Below are positions 36,632-49,243 of a stretch of 64,000 nucleotides of DNA, piece by piece. The DNA is from Pohlia nutans (Eukaryota; Streptophyta; Bryopsida; Bryales; Mniaceae): assembly GCA_022496805.1 (NCBI GenBank), contig CM040089.1, forward strand, positions 42,330,372-42,394,371, given 5' to 3'. How positions within the stretch are numbered: the first letter of the stretch is position 1; the number at the start of each line of letters is the position of its first letter. Below the pieces are notes generated by a model. The model made no database searches, was not told the origin of the DNA, and saw only the letters and a list, made by a program, of their open reading frames with translations. Both the position numbers and the translations under genes were made by a program.

Positions 36632-36717
36632 TTCTTTTCCTGTCCCAGTTGCTAAAATCCTACATGATTCGGATCATGGTGTTACATCCAGGTTCTCCAT
36701 TTACTCAGGGTCATCTC

Positions 36718-37560
36718 GATCACCCAACCTACAAAACGATCACAATGCACATTTTCTAAGCTCTTGATTGCGAGACATATTTTTGTCTTTGCAAGATGTA
36801 TACAAACAACCTAACCTAAACAATTAGGTCAAAAGTGAAGAACCCACTGCATTGATTGACACACTCCACCAAACCCCAGAAAGAAACTACTACTATGCTG
36901 AGAAAGTGATTACCCACCTTGATCCTAAACCGTCCCCTCCAAGACACGAGTTACAATTTCAAAATCAGCACTTTAAGCATCGAAAATCCCAAACCCCGCA
37001 ACCGCCAAGGCTGTACCCGTCACTCAATGAATGAAAGAATTCAGGGGAATCCTGATCACCAAACCTACAAAACAATGATTACAATGCAAAAAATTTACTT
37101 GATTGCAAGATAGACGCTTTGCCCAATTTTCAAAAGTCTTACAGTGCATTCTATCAACCTAACCTAACAGTCAAAAGTGTAAGAACCCATCAAAACCCTA
37201 ACCCATGTAAACAACCACTGTGCTCTTAAAAGCGAATAGTTGAATCCCAATCACCGAACCTACGAAATGATCATAATGTAACAAACTTTGATTGCGAGAA
37301 ACTGAACATTTCGGATGCACCCCAATTTTCAAAAATCTTCTAAATAATACTCGCAAATCTAACGTAATCAAAACTAGGGAATCCACATTACTACTGTTTC
37401 ACAAAACCCTCACTGGCTACCAAATACAAACTGATTCAAATGCTCTTCAAAAATATAAAAAGAACGATTTGAACTCACCTGCCTTGATCCACCGCCCCTT
37501 CAAAGAGCCTACGTTACAATTACACAATCAGCAAAAGCATCGAAAATTATCTTCCCAATA
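36718..37560. repeat. Three degenerate tandem repeats upstream of RBL13-like
   Basis: Units start near 36718, 37053 and 37250 with GATCACC-AACCTACAAAA-type sequence. They share CTTGATTGCGAGA, CCAATTTTCAAAA and AACCTAACCTAA blocks. The first and third also share AGCATCGAAAAT near their ends. They fill the leader/promoter side of the RBL13-like gene. Confidence 0.6.
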
Positions 37561-37572
37561 TCATGTTGCCAT

Positions 37573-37834
37573 TCTCTCCCTCTCTCTCTCCCTCTCTCAG
37601 TTTAATGATTTTTACCTCACCAAAACCCTAAAATCGGGGTGTGAAGAGTGGACCTGAAATATGTGACGTCAGCAAGGGAAGGGAGCGTGGGAACGAGCGT
37701 GAGGGCACAGCAACCGAGCGGGCCAAAGGATTTGGGCCTTTTCTTCACAGAGCAGTTGTGCGCACGCTTCCAAGCTCCATCGTCTTCTCCATCTGCACCT
37801 CCGTCGCCTGCGATTGAAGCTTCATTCGCTGTAT
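37573..37834 (+). promoter_or_regulatory. Shared promoter region, RBL13-like / IDM2-like
   Basis: It holds a CT-rich patch (37573-37599), the palindrome TGACGTCA at 37664-37671 (a bZIP/CRE-type site) and a GC-richer block likely to be the first, non-coding exon of the IDM2-like gene. That block ends at a good donor, TAT|GTAAGT, at about 37833. Confidence 0.5.
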
Positions 37835-38296
37835 GTAAGTCAAGTCAACCATTGAGCTCATTCCTCGCTCCGTTATTCAAGGATCAATGCCATTCATTTA
37901 TCTTACACAAATTTTTCTTTCTCACTAGATACCTGCGCTGACTGAGGCGAAACAGATTTGGAATTTTTTTTAAGGGCGGATATGTTGTTGTTATGAGGGA
38001 GATGGATGGCTTTGGTTTCTTTGGTTTTTTTGTAGTGTTTTGTGCTTGTTGGGTTTTGTGAGAAGAAGGTATCAATGTCTTCCGGGGTTTTGAACGTTAT
38101 TAGCCACGTCCTGATTTGGCGACCTGTTATACGCGATGGTGTGGGTTAGGGTTTTCATTGCATGAATAGCACTTGCTATCTACATCGGTGCCCAGCAAGA
38201 GCACCGATACATATTGCAAATGCTGCCCATACAAAAAATTCATTCTTCTCAGGAGGACGTAACTTGTGTGCCTGGACGGAAACAACGACTACGGAT

Positions 38297-38547
38297 TTAA
38301 CCCCTCAGCGTCCACTTTGTATTTTCTGTAGTGTAAGAAAATTGGACCCCCTGCTGCAAATCATCTGTTTGTGTGAAAATGACTTCAGTTTGACACGATC
38401 GACAGACACTGTTGATCTTGTAGTAAAGAACAAGAGCTTTAAAATGATGTATTGCAATCAGAAAACAACCGAGGTAAAATGAGAAAATTATGCCACCGTT
38501 GCAAAGTTCAGTAATGCAGATGGCCATATTGGGCGGTTTAGACGCTA
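38297..38547 (+). mobile_element. TTAA element, family G, copy 2
   Basis: TTAACCCCTCAGCGTCCA at the left. The right end stops at GACGCTAG and lacks the last GGGGTTAA. It lies in the presumed leader intron of the IDM2-like gene. Confidence 0.8.
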
Positions 38548-38565
38548 GAGCCTCTCATGTTTCGT

Positions 38566-39077
38566 AGTAAGTCATATGAGGATTTTCTTTAGTCCAATTT
38601 TTTGACCAGTGTTTGATTTCATCTGAATTCTATTTGATCAATCGAATGGATCATTTTGAAACCATCTTTTAGGGTTTAGCGATTGATGATGTTCCAAGTA
38701 AAGCTAGAGCCTGATGTTTTGCTTTGGGAAAGAGTGATTTTGCATTGTAAATAGATTGAGAGTTTGTTGTTGCTAGCAATCGATCAAGCTGGACGAGTCA
38801 GGAAACAGTTTTTTCCAAGGAATTAACCCTAGAGTTTAGTAAGTCATATGAGGAATTTCTTTAGTCCTATTTTTTGACCAGTGTTCTTCACTAATTGGGT
38901 CTCATTCGAATTCTATTTGATCATTTGGAAACCATCTTTTAGGGTTTAGCGACTGATGATGTTCCAAGTAAAGCTAGAGCCTGATGTTTTGCTTTGGGAA
39001 AGAGTGATTTGCAGTGTAAATTTGTTGGTGCTAGCAATCAATCAATCGATCAAGCTGGACGAGTCAGGAAACCACGA
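38566..39077 (+). repeat. Tandem duplication before the IDM2-like start codon
   Basis: Two copies (38566-38810 and 38838-39077, period about 270 bp) share AGTAAGTCATATGAGGA, TTTTAGGGTTTAGCGA and GATGATGTTCCAAG. In copy 2, GTGATTTGCAG ends in AG and could be the leader-intron acceptor (about 39015). Copy 1 has TTTTGCAT there. Confidence 0.75.
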
Positions 39078-39087
39078 GGTGGTAGGG

Positions 39088-42000
39088 ATGATGGAAGGAG
39101 ACTTCGGTCTGATGGAGCAACCGTCGCCTCCTTCGACTGGGGATTGTGGATTCCCGGACCCTAGTGTGAATAATAATTTGCCCAAGGCTCGTGTAGGGGC
39201 GTCTATAAATGATCAACGTTTTCTGCTGGTGTTCATTCTCGGCACGTATTTCGGTCCTGATTTGCGTGAAGAGATCCCTCGCAAATCAGCTATGCAGCGT
39301 GTGTGTATGGGCCTGCCTCCCTACTCAGCTGACGAACTCGGCGGCTCTTTCTTCAAGTTGTCCGAAATCGAAAGCATCTACTATTATGCACTCAGGTATC
39401 CATACATACATACATACACACATTGTTTTCTCCACTGGTTTTTGCATCTCTTGCATGTACTGTACATTGAAATGGCTTCGCACGAAGCGTCCACTGTGTA
39501 TTTTCTGTAGTGTAGGAAAATTGGACCCCCTGCTGCCAACCATCTGTTTGTGTGAAAATGACTTCAGTTTGACACGATCGACAGACACTGTTGATCTTGT
39601 AGTATAGAACAAGAGCTTGAAAATGATGTATTGCAATCAGAAAACAACCGAGGTAAAATGAGAAAATGCCACCGTTGCAAAGCCCAGTGATGCAGAGGGC
39701 CATTTTTGGGCGTTTAGGGGTTAACCAAAAATCCATGGCTTGAAAATGACCAATTCGATTGTTCAAACGATAGAATTCAGATGGGGTTATATCAGTGAAG
39801 AGCAATGTATGTGTCGGTCCAAAATAATGAAAATGGGACAAAAGAATGTCTCATAACATTTACTATTATTTTGTTGGATCATTAGGAACTCGCATCCAAG
39901 TGCTCGAGTGAAGCTGCAATCGCTGTACAAGTTTCTGCAAGGTCATCTGGCACCTCCGGTGAAAGAGAATTTGGAGGATGTGCGGCAATTCACAGCTTTT
40001 TTCCCACCCCATTTGCACCGCCAGTCTCGTTACAAGGGCACGTACAAAGTGATAGAGAGTATGGTGTTCATCGATGACCCAGACATGACATACCTGAAAG
40101 AGGACGACATGGAGCGGTTTAAGCGTCTCAGTGGGCTTCCTGACTTGGCCCTTGATAGAGAGGAGGCGCGCAATTATCCACACGGCCAACGGAATGACCG
40201 AGATGATGACAGACAGGTGAGCTAACTGTACATTTCACAGCGTTAAGCACTGGCCACAAAAATCGTGTGGAGAATCAAGGCCTCCCCCCTTACAAGATCT
40301 ACGGTTGTGGCTACTGATAGTGGCCCTTGTAGATCTTTGTATATTTGCCATTCTACTTGTTAATCTTGTTTCTCGTTGTGGATCTGCAACATTCTAGAGA
40401 ATCCTTCTTGAGCACCAATTTAAGCTCAATTTGAACAAGTGAAAGCATGCAAATGAGCCATTTGTCTAGAGCATGTCAGAGCTTTAATTTTGCTTGATTT
40501 TACTCTAGATAACTCTATTCTCATAAGGTGCCACTGCCACTAACTAGTACCAAGGATGTAATGGTTGGCGAGTTTACTTTCCATCCTACTTGAAATGAAT
40601 TTGTTTTGTCAAATATCACCTACGTATTAATGGACGATTGGTATTTTGGATGAAGAATTGCTCTCACAAGCCACTCCTTGTGTAGGCACCCTATCTTTCC
40701 AGTTGTTGACATCAAATTCCTTGGCAATATTTTAGTGATTTGAGGGAAACTGTCTAGCAATTTTTTTTCTGTCTTCTGTCTGGGTAAGGTAGAGTCACTT
40801 TAACTAGTGTGCTGATGACTAAAGAGCTGTGGAGAGATCCATAAGACCCAAATATGTTCGAGATCAAATCTTTATCACAAATGACTGAATTTCTTATGGG
40901 AGGTTGTAGACCGCTACAAGTGACAGTAGACAACCCCATTTTCATTCAAAGATCAGTGGTCATAAACATTTAGTCAATTCATGCTTACACCACTAGTGTA
41001 TGAATAGGTTAGTTGCTGTTGGTAACAAGGCTCAGTATACGAGACAGGATCATGTCCCTAATGATTTTAGTAACCTCTATCTTAAGATTTTCTGAATGAC
41101 TTTTCTGAGTTTTTATTTTTTTTAATCTGACATGAGGTGCAGGCACGTTTTCAAGCAATGGCAGTAGCCCATGGTCAATTGCAGGATCCGGGTGCGCCGC
41201 TTGTGATGATGGATGCGTCTGTGGACAAGAGGAAGCGAAGGAAACGCGAGTCGCAGCTGGATGTTCTGTCCCTGCCATCCCCTTTAGTCCCACACAAGGA
41301 GGAGAAATCAGAGTGGGCTCCCAGCAACAAAGGAGGGCCTGCAATGCTGCTGTTGCCCTCCTTGCCCAGCCTCGATCAATGGAACACCGTCATCAATGCC
41401 ACCAAGCCCGTGATTACCTTCACAGGGACTGCAGCGGCCCGGAACGCGGGTCCTTTGATTGGCCTTGTGGATATTGGCATTAGTGAAGATGCTTATTTGT
41501 TCCGCACCGCATTACCTGGCGTAAGAAAGGAAGAAGGTACACTCTGACCTCTCTTTTACCAACAATTCATGACAAATTCAATCAATCATTTTGTGAAAAA
41601 TCAATAATTCAGATGGGACCAAATTTCATATTTCTGGAATCAATGAAGAACATTGCATGTGTTTATAAAAATGAAAATAAAAATTTGAACAAAAGGAAAG
41701 CCTACTTAGGACCTACTCCAAGTTGCTAATAATATGAGGTCTAATTTGGGCTTCCATGAGGCCTGAATTGAACCTCATAAATTTCATATGGAGACTTTCT
41801 TTTGTCCTATTTATTTGTGTTTTAACTTACACATACAAATTTTGTTCACTGATTTAATTGGTTATTGTAAAAACCATGAATCCTGGGGTTAGTATGACCT
41901 ACAACAGCATTTTGGAATATCTTGGTACACTTTTTGTTGTAGCACACTGTCATTTTTTGGGGACCCCAGGTTGTCAGATTAAAAGAGTTCTAAAAGTTGC

Positions 42001-42472
42001 CATTGCATTTCATCTCTTTCAACATGGGCTCTATTTCCATTTTAAATCTCAATTTTTTTTCTGCAAAGTGGACTCTTATTATGAAACCAAGGGAGTAGTT
42101 TTTTCTGGTTTTGTTTTGGGTTGAGCCTGTTGTGATATGAGCAAATATGATATGATGTGGGATTTGTGTACTGATGAGAAAATGGGAGTGCATTCAGGTG
42201 AATTTAAATGTGAGGTGGAGTGTGATGGGAAGGTGATGATCAAGGGCACTACAACAACTGGGGGGGATCGTATTGTCCGGCCCAATGGAGTATTTCTCAT
42301 GCAAACGCAATACTTATGTCCGCCGGGTCCATTTACAGTCTCTTTCTCTTTACCAGGTCCTGTAGAACCCAATCAATTTACAGGCACCTTTGGTTCCGAT
42401 GGTATTCTAGAAGGTATAGTCATGAAACAACGGCATAGAAGTGGTGTAGCGGCTTTAAATTTTGAACCTTGA
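39088..42472 (+). CDS. IDM2-like alpha-crystallin-domain protein
   Basis: Four coding exons join in frame with GT-AG introns: 39088-39395, 39886-40216, 41143-41536 and 42198-42472, giving 435 aa. The ATG at 39088 (MMEGDFG) is preferred because the open frame before it lies in duplicated leader sequence. The N-terminal part has the block typical of plant INCREASED DNA METHYLATION 2-like proteins: [20 protein letters not shown], then GLPPYS, then IYYYALR, then [13 protein letters not shown] and [14 protein letters not shown]. Residues about 330-435 form an HSP20/alpha-crystallin fold: [20 protein letters not shown], then DGKVMIKG, ending GVAALNFEP. In Arabidopsis such proteins work with a histone acetyltransferase and promote active DNA demethylation; whether this one does is inference. 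A KRKRRKR run (about residue 240) may be a nuclear signal. TTAA elements sit in introns 1 and 3. Confidence 0.88.
39485..39724 (+). mobile_element. TTAA element, family G, copy 3
   Basis: In intron 1 of the IDM2-like gene. The left terminus is lost (it begins near GAAGCGTCC), the right is CGTTTAGGGGTTAA. It shares its TTAA with the family I copy that follows. Confidence 0.8.
39721..39830 (+). mobile_element. TTAA element, family I, degraded copy
   Basis: Starts TTAACCAAAAATCCATGG and shares ATTCAGATGGG-, ATATCAGTGAAGA- and CATG-spaced blocks with 63665-63889. The right part is missing. Confidence 0.5.
41560..41775 (+). mobile_element. TTAA element, family I, degraded copy in intron 3
   Basis: Aligns with 48762-48999 through ATTCAGATGGGACCAAA, TTTCTGGAATCAATGAAGAA, TAGGACCTACTC and GGGCTTC-GAGGCC. 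Both termini have decayed. Confidence 0.5.
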
Positions 42473-42590
42473 GTGTGCAAAAAATTGTTATTTGTAAAAG
42501 TTGTTTAATAAAGGTTTTTGTTTAATAGTTTTTTTTTTCATGGATATGATATTTACAGTTTGTACCTAGTTAGAAAAGTCATGTGACAAA

Positions 42591-42870
42591 TAACTTTTCC
42601 ATTAATGTTTAGATTGGATACATGGTGTCACAAGCATGAATCTTATTGTTTCACAAGCGTGAATTCCAAATGTGCTTTTGTAATAAATAATAAATGGTTT
42701 GTGTGATAACATAAAAACCACATATATTATTGGACAATTTTGAGTAACTTTTCCATTACTGTTTAGATTGGATACATGGTGTTACAAGCATGAATCTTGA
42801 TTGTTTCACTAAGCATGAATTCCAAATGTGCTTTTGTAATAAATAATAAATGGTTTGTGTAATAATAGAA
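42591..42870 (+). repeat. Tandem duplication in the 3' flank of the IDM2-like gene
   Basis: Two copies (from 42591 and 42744, period about 153 bp) share TAACTTTTCCATTA, GGATACATGGTGT and CCAAATGTGCTTTTG. Each carries AATAAATAATAAA, so each has a possible poly(A) signal. Another AATAAA lies nearer the stop at about 42507. Nothing else is seen up to 43288. Confidence 0.8.
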
Positions 42871-43288
42871 AACTTGAACAATTTTTTCTCCTTGTTGAAA
42901 TTAGATTTCCATGTATTTTTAAAATATTTTTTCAAGGTTATATTATTAATAGTGCTATGAGTTCATTAAATCTTCTATTCACAAAATAAGTCACAATATG
43001 GAGTTCTTGTCAACTATGTTTGTTGTGCCATGATTTTTATTTATATTAGTATTTACATCACAATCCAACTTGGTAGGATTCTAAAAGTAATCCACTACCT
43101 TGGGTCAATAATGTTATGACAATCTTGTGTACATAATGAAAGGTTTGTAGAGAAAATCATAAATACATTGCTCATTCACTAGCCTTGAAATTGAGGAACC
43201 TAGACGCTGATATTTACTTGTTACACTAGTTATATCAACTAATAAAAACATCCTATAATATTATGTAATCCAAACTTTTTCATTTGCC

Positions 43289-46200
43289 TCAACATTGATA
43301 GCATTTTTGAAAAATACCAAAAGATTTCACTTGCTCAATGATGTTTGAAAAACTTGCCCAAACTCCAAATCCTACGCCAAGAGTGCCAATTGTAACAATT
43401 ATCAAAAAGTTGAGCATTGCCATGCCCCACCATCCTACAACTCTCCTAACCTTCCCTGGTTGCTCAGCAGCATTCTGCACAAATGACAAATAAATTATAA
43501 GTATATCACTTAAATTAAGTAGAAAAGAAAAAAGTGTAAAAACTTACAATTTACGAAAGTTTAAAAAAAAGTTAAAAGAATAAAATTTATACCTCGCGTG
43601 CAATTGGGTTCCAAAATGTAATGGTGTAGACGATGCAAGGAATGATGAACACAGAGAAGCTCATGAAGAGAGATCCAATAACAGAGTTCAATGGACCAAA
43701 GAAAGGAAACATGAGGGCAAGTAGCCACAATAGCATGCCAAGTGGTATTCGATATAATATGCGCTTGAAGAAGTGTGATTGATGCACACCCCAAACCTTC
43801 TCCCACATAAAATTGAGTGGCATGATGTAGAGTCCAAATGCTACAGCCTACAAGAAACAAATCATTTAATAAATATAGTCATAATATTAAATCTTGATAT
43901 ATTTTTTAATTTGATGTCGTAACTAGGTAGCAATTCCGGTTGTTGAATAATTATTAAACCACAAAAACAATTGGCACTTAGCTATAAATAGAAAATATTC
44001 TCAAAAAAATCCTTGTAAATTATTTTGGCAAAAGAAGTTTTCCTAAATTTTTGGTACCTATTTTTAGAATTATTTTTGTACCGGAACTACTACCTAGTTC
44101 TGGTAGTATAAATTGCAAGTACAACAAGAAGTATTTATAAAACAAATCATCAATCACCTGGTGGATAATCATAAAAATGAGAGCAGTATCTCGAGCTTTT
44201 GAATCCGGCAACACACCCAATGCATTATTTGCATGCAAAAGTTCATCACCGTATGCCCAATATAAGGCATATGAATGTGGAATTGTAATAAACAATACAA
44301 AAATAGTGCAAAGCAAATACACGTATTTGTATTTTACTGGTTTCCACATTGCATGCATGATTTCTCTGCACATCAATTCAACCACATATAATAATGTTTA
44401 GTATTATGTATAATCAATATTCATACATATTGAAATGTATGAAGCCTAAATTTCAAATTAAATAACAAAAATCTTCGGTAAAAATACTTACATAGTAACT
44501 GCATGACCACCAGTTCCAAACAATATGTTGGTTGTCCCAGTAAAAAATGATTGCATATTTATGGGAGCTGAATAGGTCACACCAGGAGACTAAAACATGC
44601 AACACACAAACTTGTAATTAATATTGAATTGAAAAAATTAGAAATTGGAAATCTTGATTTGCACAGAGTATGAGTAATCAATATTAAAAAGGAATATATT
44701 AAGCAAAGTAAGAAAATCCACCTTTCCACGCGTTAAAGCTGCACTCAACATATACCATGAAGTATAAGTGGTTGTCAATGCACCCACAAATGAAAAGATA
44801 CGAAAATTATGAATTGTTGGAAGTAGATCAAGAGAGAGAGAAGCAGCTCCAAATATAATTGCCCACATTCGTTTGTCCAAGCCATCATTCAAATAATATG
44901 CATTACTGTGACATTCAACAAGATCTCCATTATTAGAATGAAAAATGAGTATTTTTAATATTGAAATAATTTTGAAATAATTTTAAATGTAATAATTAAA
45001 TATCTTTTTATACTACATTGCAATCCTACAATAAAAAAAATGAAAATATCACAAATATTTGTATAAAAAATGCTTAGAAATGTATAAATCATTATTATTT
45101 AATCTAAACACATCGTCCTAATTTTTTATTATTTATTCTAAACATATCATCCTAATTTTGTAATGATTAAATTAGAAAATCGAAAAGATGATTATTATTT
45201 TATCAAAATAAGTCTAATATTTCAATTATTTAAAAAGTTTTAAAAATCATTTATTATTACAAACCTGGCACAAGCGATAATTTGAACCACTGCAACAGCA
45301 CCTAGAGTGATGATGTTGAAGAAGAGAGCTATCCACATCGCCCATTTTCCAACCAAACCCCCCAATACCTCATGATATTGAATCACATGTCTACTAAAAT
45401 CTACACCCTCTTTCTCCTTCCGAGCACGATACTCCACATACAAACGAGCTAACAAGTAACACGTATAAACACCTATCACCACATAGAGAAAATGGAAAAA
45501 CAAGCAAAACTTGAAACCCATTTGAGCATATGATGTAGGCATTGACAAAATCACTTGCCCCACCTGCAAAAATAAATTTTCACAACCATTACTATGTATT
45601 CAAAATTGACAATTGTTGTGCATAGCTAGAATCAAGGCTTCTATCCTTGAAAATTCATGAACTCTTGAATAGTTGCAGTTTGGAAAATGTAATACAATAA
45701 ATCACCTACCTTAAAAAAACATAAAATGAATTGAAGGCAAGGATTACAAACCAAGTCTTTTAGCCATTACAAATTGAGTCTTATGAGTTTAGAAATATGA
45801 ACAATTTTAGTTCAAAACTAAAATTGAAACCTTTCAAGGAAATTTGAACTAAGGAGACTCAAAATGAATAATTGAGCTTTGGAGACATACTCCAAGATTG
45901 CATGAGGATAAGAAATTACACACGTGTTGCTTGTAAAGCTTGAGAATAAACATGGTGATTGAAGCCAAACAAACATAACCTAGTACGATGTTTGTCGTTC
46001 TTGGCTCTAGAAACGATCCCTACATTTGTATCCAAAAGCGATCCTAAAATCTAAATATTGATTACACATTAAAAAGCCTATGAGAGTCAAGGGTCAGTTT
46101 TGGGTACACCTATAAGCAATATTTTAAAAATCCAAAATTTATTCATTCAGTGATCAAATAATGCATACTACAATACATTAGCATCTTCTTCACTTGCCAA

Positions 46201-48328
46201 TAAGACCCAATAATTTTATGTTTTAAAATTACAGTAACTAATTTCAATTACAATTGCAATTACAATTATGGGTATATACAAATATTTGTGATATTTGCAT
46301 TTAAAGGTACGTTCAAACATAATTCCAGTAAATACCATATTGTGACAATTCTAGAGCAGAACAAGAATCATAAATTCACCACCTTCGTAGAAACAACATG
46401 GAGCCAAACAAACATCCAGTAGATATCTTCTCCGGTACCAAACTAGTTCTACATTCCAACCTCTGTAATCTAACCACTTTAATTTTGACCACCTTGGATC
46501 TTAATGATATTCAGTGTCTACAGTCAATGATAGTGTTGCAAGGTTCAAGATATTATAGAATGTCGTTGTAGAGAGGGTCATTACAAAGAGATTTGAATGC
46601 ATCAAACTATGAGATATTGAACACCTCATAAATGGCAGCTCAAATAAGAATGATTTTTCCACCTGGCCAGCATAGCATGAAGTTTAAAACTACGTTCAAA
46701 CTTGGTGTTAAGAGTGATATTAACAAAATGAATGTAATTGGGTGATGGTCTGATACTCTGATATGGGTACCCCCTCCAAAAACAGTGTGATTTTCAAGGA
46801 ATATATCTTTTTGGTAAGGAAAAAAATTACAAAATTACAAAAATTAGAGGGTGTTATTGACATCATGGCTGCAACTATATACATGGTGTTAAAGACGGAA
46901 TTTCTAGCACACATAAAATGAGTTAAACATAAGTCACACTATGTGAAACGCGTAAAAGTAATACCCATATCATGCCATTCCCTTAATTCAAAAAACTATA
47001 TCTAAATTTGTTCCTAAGATTCTCACTAATACCACTCTTAACATCAACAGCATGAGGGTAATAATATTAATGGATCACAAATTTGCATGAGCAGAAACCG
47101 CGCAATCATGAATTAAAGTCAAGCCTAGTACACCAGCCTAACTTCGTAACAATTTATGTACTTAGTACGAAATAGATTGTAACAATTCAAGCGTGGAAAA
47201 GAAATCAAACCTAGCGAACCTACATAACCATAACTCTAGAAAAATTCCAAAAATTTCAGGCACCAATCCAAGTTTTTAAAATCTCTACCAGTCCTAGTTT
47301 TAAGAGCCCTATGCACTTCGAATGTCTGCAATATTTGTGTTCTGAAACACTCCGATTTTACCAACATGACCACAACACAGTTCAAGATTGTAATTTTCAT
47401 CAAGCTTCTCTAAGGTTGAAGACAGACAGACAGACAGCCTGAGTGAGGCAGCAATGGATCATGCGCCATTGCAATTCTACTCTGAAAGTAGTATTTTCAG
47501 CACTGGAATGAATACTAATCTTCACGTACGGTCTTCACTCACTTAAACTTGCAAGCACACTGAAACTAGAATGATTCCGAAAACAGCATGAAATGAGCAT
47601 GCACAGACTTACTGAAACTAGAATGATGCTGAAAACTACACGAAATGAGCAACTAGCTAGAATGACTCCGAAACAACATGAAAGGAAGCACACGGACAGA
47701 CAGAGACATTGTGAATACTAATTTTCACGTACCTTCATCACTTAAACATGCATGCACACTGAAGTTACAGACTGATTCCAAAAACAGCATGAAATAACGA
47801 TACTGAAACTAGAAGAGTCCGAAAACAACACGAAATGAGCAACTAGCAGAATGATTCCGAAAGTTCAACATGAAAAGAAGCACACAGACAGACAGACAGA
47901 CAGACAGACACATTGAGAATACTAATTTGCACATACCTTCATCACTTGAACTTGCAAGCACACTGAAACCAGTTTTAACGATTCCAAAAACAGCATGAAA
48001 TGAGCAAACGCACTGAAACTAGAATGAGTCCGAAAACAACACGAAATGAGCAACTAGAATGCATGATTCCGAAAGGAAGCTTGCACACAGATTGATAATT
48101 ATTTACCTGGGCGGAAACAGCGTTGAGCCAAGCATCGTAGACAGAGCCGCCATGCCACACAGCCTTCTTCAGGAAGGCACCGGCCCCTCCTGCAGATCTC
48201 TGTGCTTGGGCTGCCTCCACCGCGGAGCCATTTTCTAGCTCTAACTCCACTCCGTTTGAGTCAAGCTCCATGGCTCCGGGGGCGTTGGACTCCTGATCAG
48301 GTGCGATGGTGCAATGCTGCTGCAGCAA
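43289..48328 (-). CDS. AUX1/LAX auxin influx carrier
   Basis: Seven coding exons join in frame: 48107-48328, 45265-45563, 44722-44905, 44492-44589, 44158-44365, 43593-43847 and 43289-43474. They give 483 aa, close to the 485 of Arabidopsis AUX1. All introns are GT-AG. Hallmarks include WHGGSVYDAWLNAVSAQ, LYVEYRARKEKEGVDF, IIACASNAYYLNDGLDKR, GGHAVTIEIMHAMWKP, FPFFGPLNSVIGSL and the C-terminal FQKCYQC. The family belongs to the amino-acid/auxin permeases: about 11 membrane segments, proton-coupled import of auxin at the plasma membrane. Many positions that are nearly fixed in AUX1 differ (for example SLSLDLLPTIHNFRIFSFVG), so this is a diverged member. The start at 48328 follows from length; an alternative Met is at 48271. 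Intron 1 is 2.5 kb. Confidence 0.95.
47513..48095. repeat. Three ~203-bp tandem repeats in AUX/LAX intron 1
   Basis: Units begin at about 47513, 47716 and 47920 with TACTAATYTKCACRTAC-type sequence. Each holds smaller repeats of TAGAATGATTCCGAAAAC and GAAATGAGCAACTAG, and two carry GACA runs (for example 47887-47910). The array ends at the donor of exon 1. Confidence 0.75.
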
Positions 48329-48761
48329 TGCTCAAAGGTTTTCAAGGAATGAGGCTGAGAGAGACGATGAGCAAGGACAAGGTGGATCTCCAGTTCATAT
48401 GGCACTTCCTTTATAAAGAACTAAGGCAAATGAGACTATGAGAAAGGTGAAAAAGCAGATGAGATAGAACAGTGAGAGTCTAGTGGGAGTTTTGGAACTT
48501 TGGATACATTTTGGATAATTATCTCTTAATCCTAAACTTTTTCTTTTTCTTTGTTTCTTTGTTTGTTCTTCTTCTTCTTTTTTAAAATTTTTTTACACAA
48601 GAATTGCTCTTTCGCAACCCACCTCAAGGGATGATTTCACAGCCAGGAATCCAACCGCCATTCGGTTTGAGTACCTCTCTACCATCACCTTAGTAGTTTA
48701 GGGTCATCTCGGACAGATTTATCTTCTTTTAGTTCAAAGAAATCAAATGGTTGTTATCTTT

Positions 48762-48999
48762 TTAACCCCTAAAGGACCAAGGATTCATGGTTTTAAAATG
48801 ACAAATTTAAACGATTGAATTGTGAAAAATATAATTTAAATGGGACCAAAATTTATATCTCTGGAATTAGTGAAGAATATTACGTATGGTTGAATTTTTT
48901 ATATATATAAACATAAGAAAATCTACATAAAACCTACTCACAATTACTAAAATAAAATAAACATGAGGCCCCATAAGGGCTTTATGGTCCTATAGAAGT
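48762..48999 (+). mobile_element. TTAA element, family I, copy near the AUX/LAX 5' side
   Basis: Left TTAACCCCTAAAGGACCAAG. The right part holds GGGCTTTATGGTCCTAT, with the terminus eroded. It lies about 430 bp upstream of the AUX/LAX start. Confidence 0.75.
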
Positions 49000-49000
49000 T

Positions 49001-49243
49001 ATTCCCTAAACGACCAAGCCAAGGCCTCATGTCTTTCTTTTTTCTTTTAAACATTTTTAGCATTTTTAGCATTTTTGAGATGGTCCTCCGTGGAGTTCCT
49101 TTTGTTCAAATTCATTTTCTTTTAAACCAACACTTGCAATGTTCTTCACTAATTGTGATGATAAAAATACGCTCCCATCTAAATTATATTTTTTCCAATA
49201 TAATTGATTGAATTTGTGAATCCTTGGTCCTTTTAGGATTATG
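49001..49243 (-). mobile_element. TTAA element, family I, inverted eroded copy
   Basis: Begins CCCTAAACGACCAAGCCA and ends CCTTGGTCCTTTTAGGATTA, inverted relative to 48762-48999. The two form an imperfect inverted pair. Confidence 0.6.

Noticed and set aside
44020..44385. Individual AUX/LAX open frames as separate small genes
   Set aside because: They are exons of one gene; GT-AG joins restore a continuous 483-residue frame.
47881..47910. CRISPR-like or satellite array from GACA repeats
   Set aside because: Simple GACA runs within intronic tandem repeats; no spacers.
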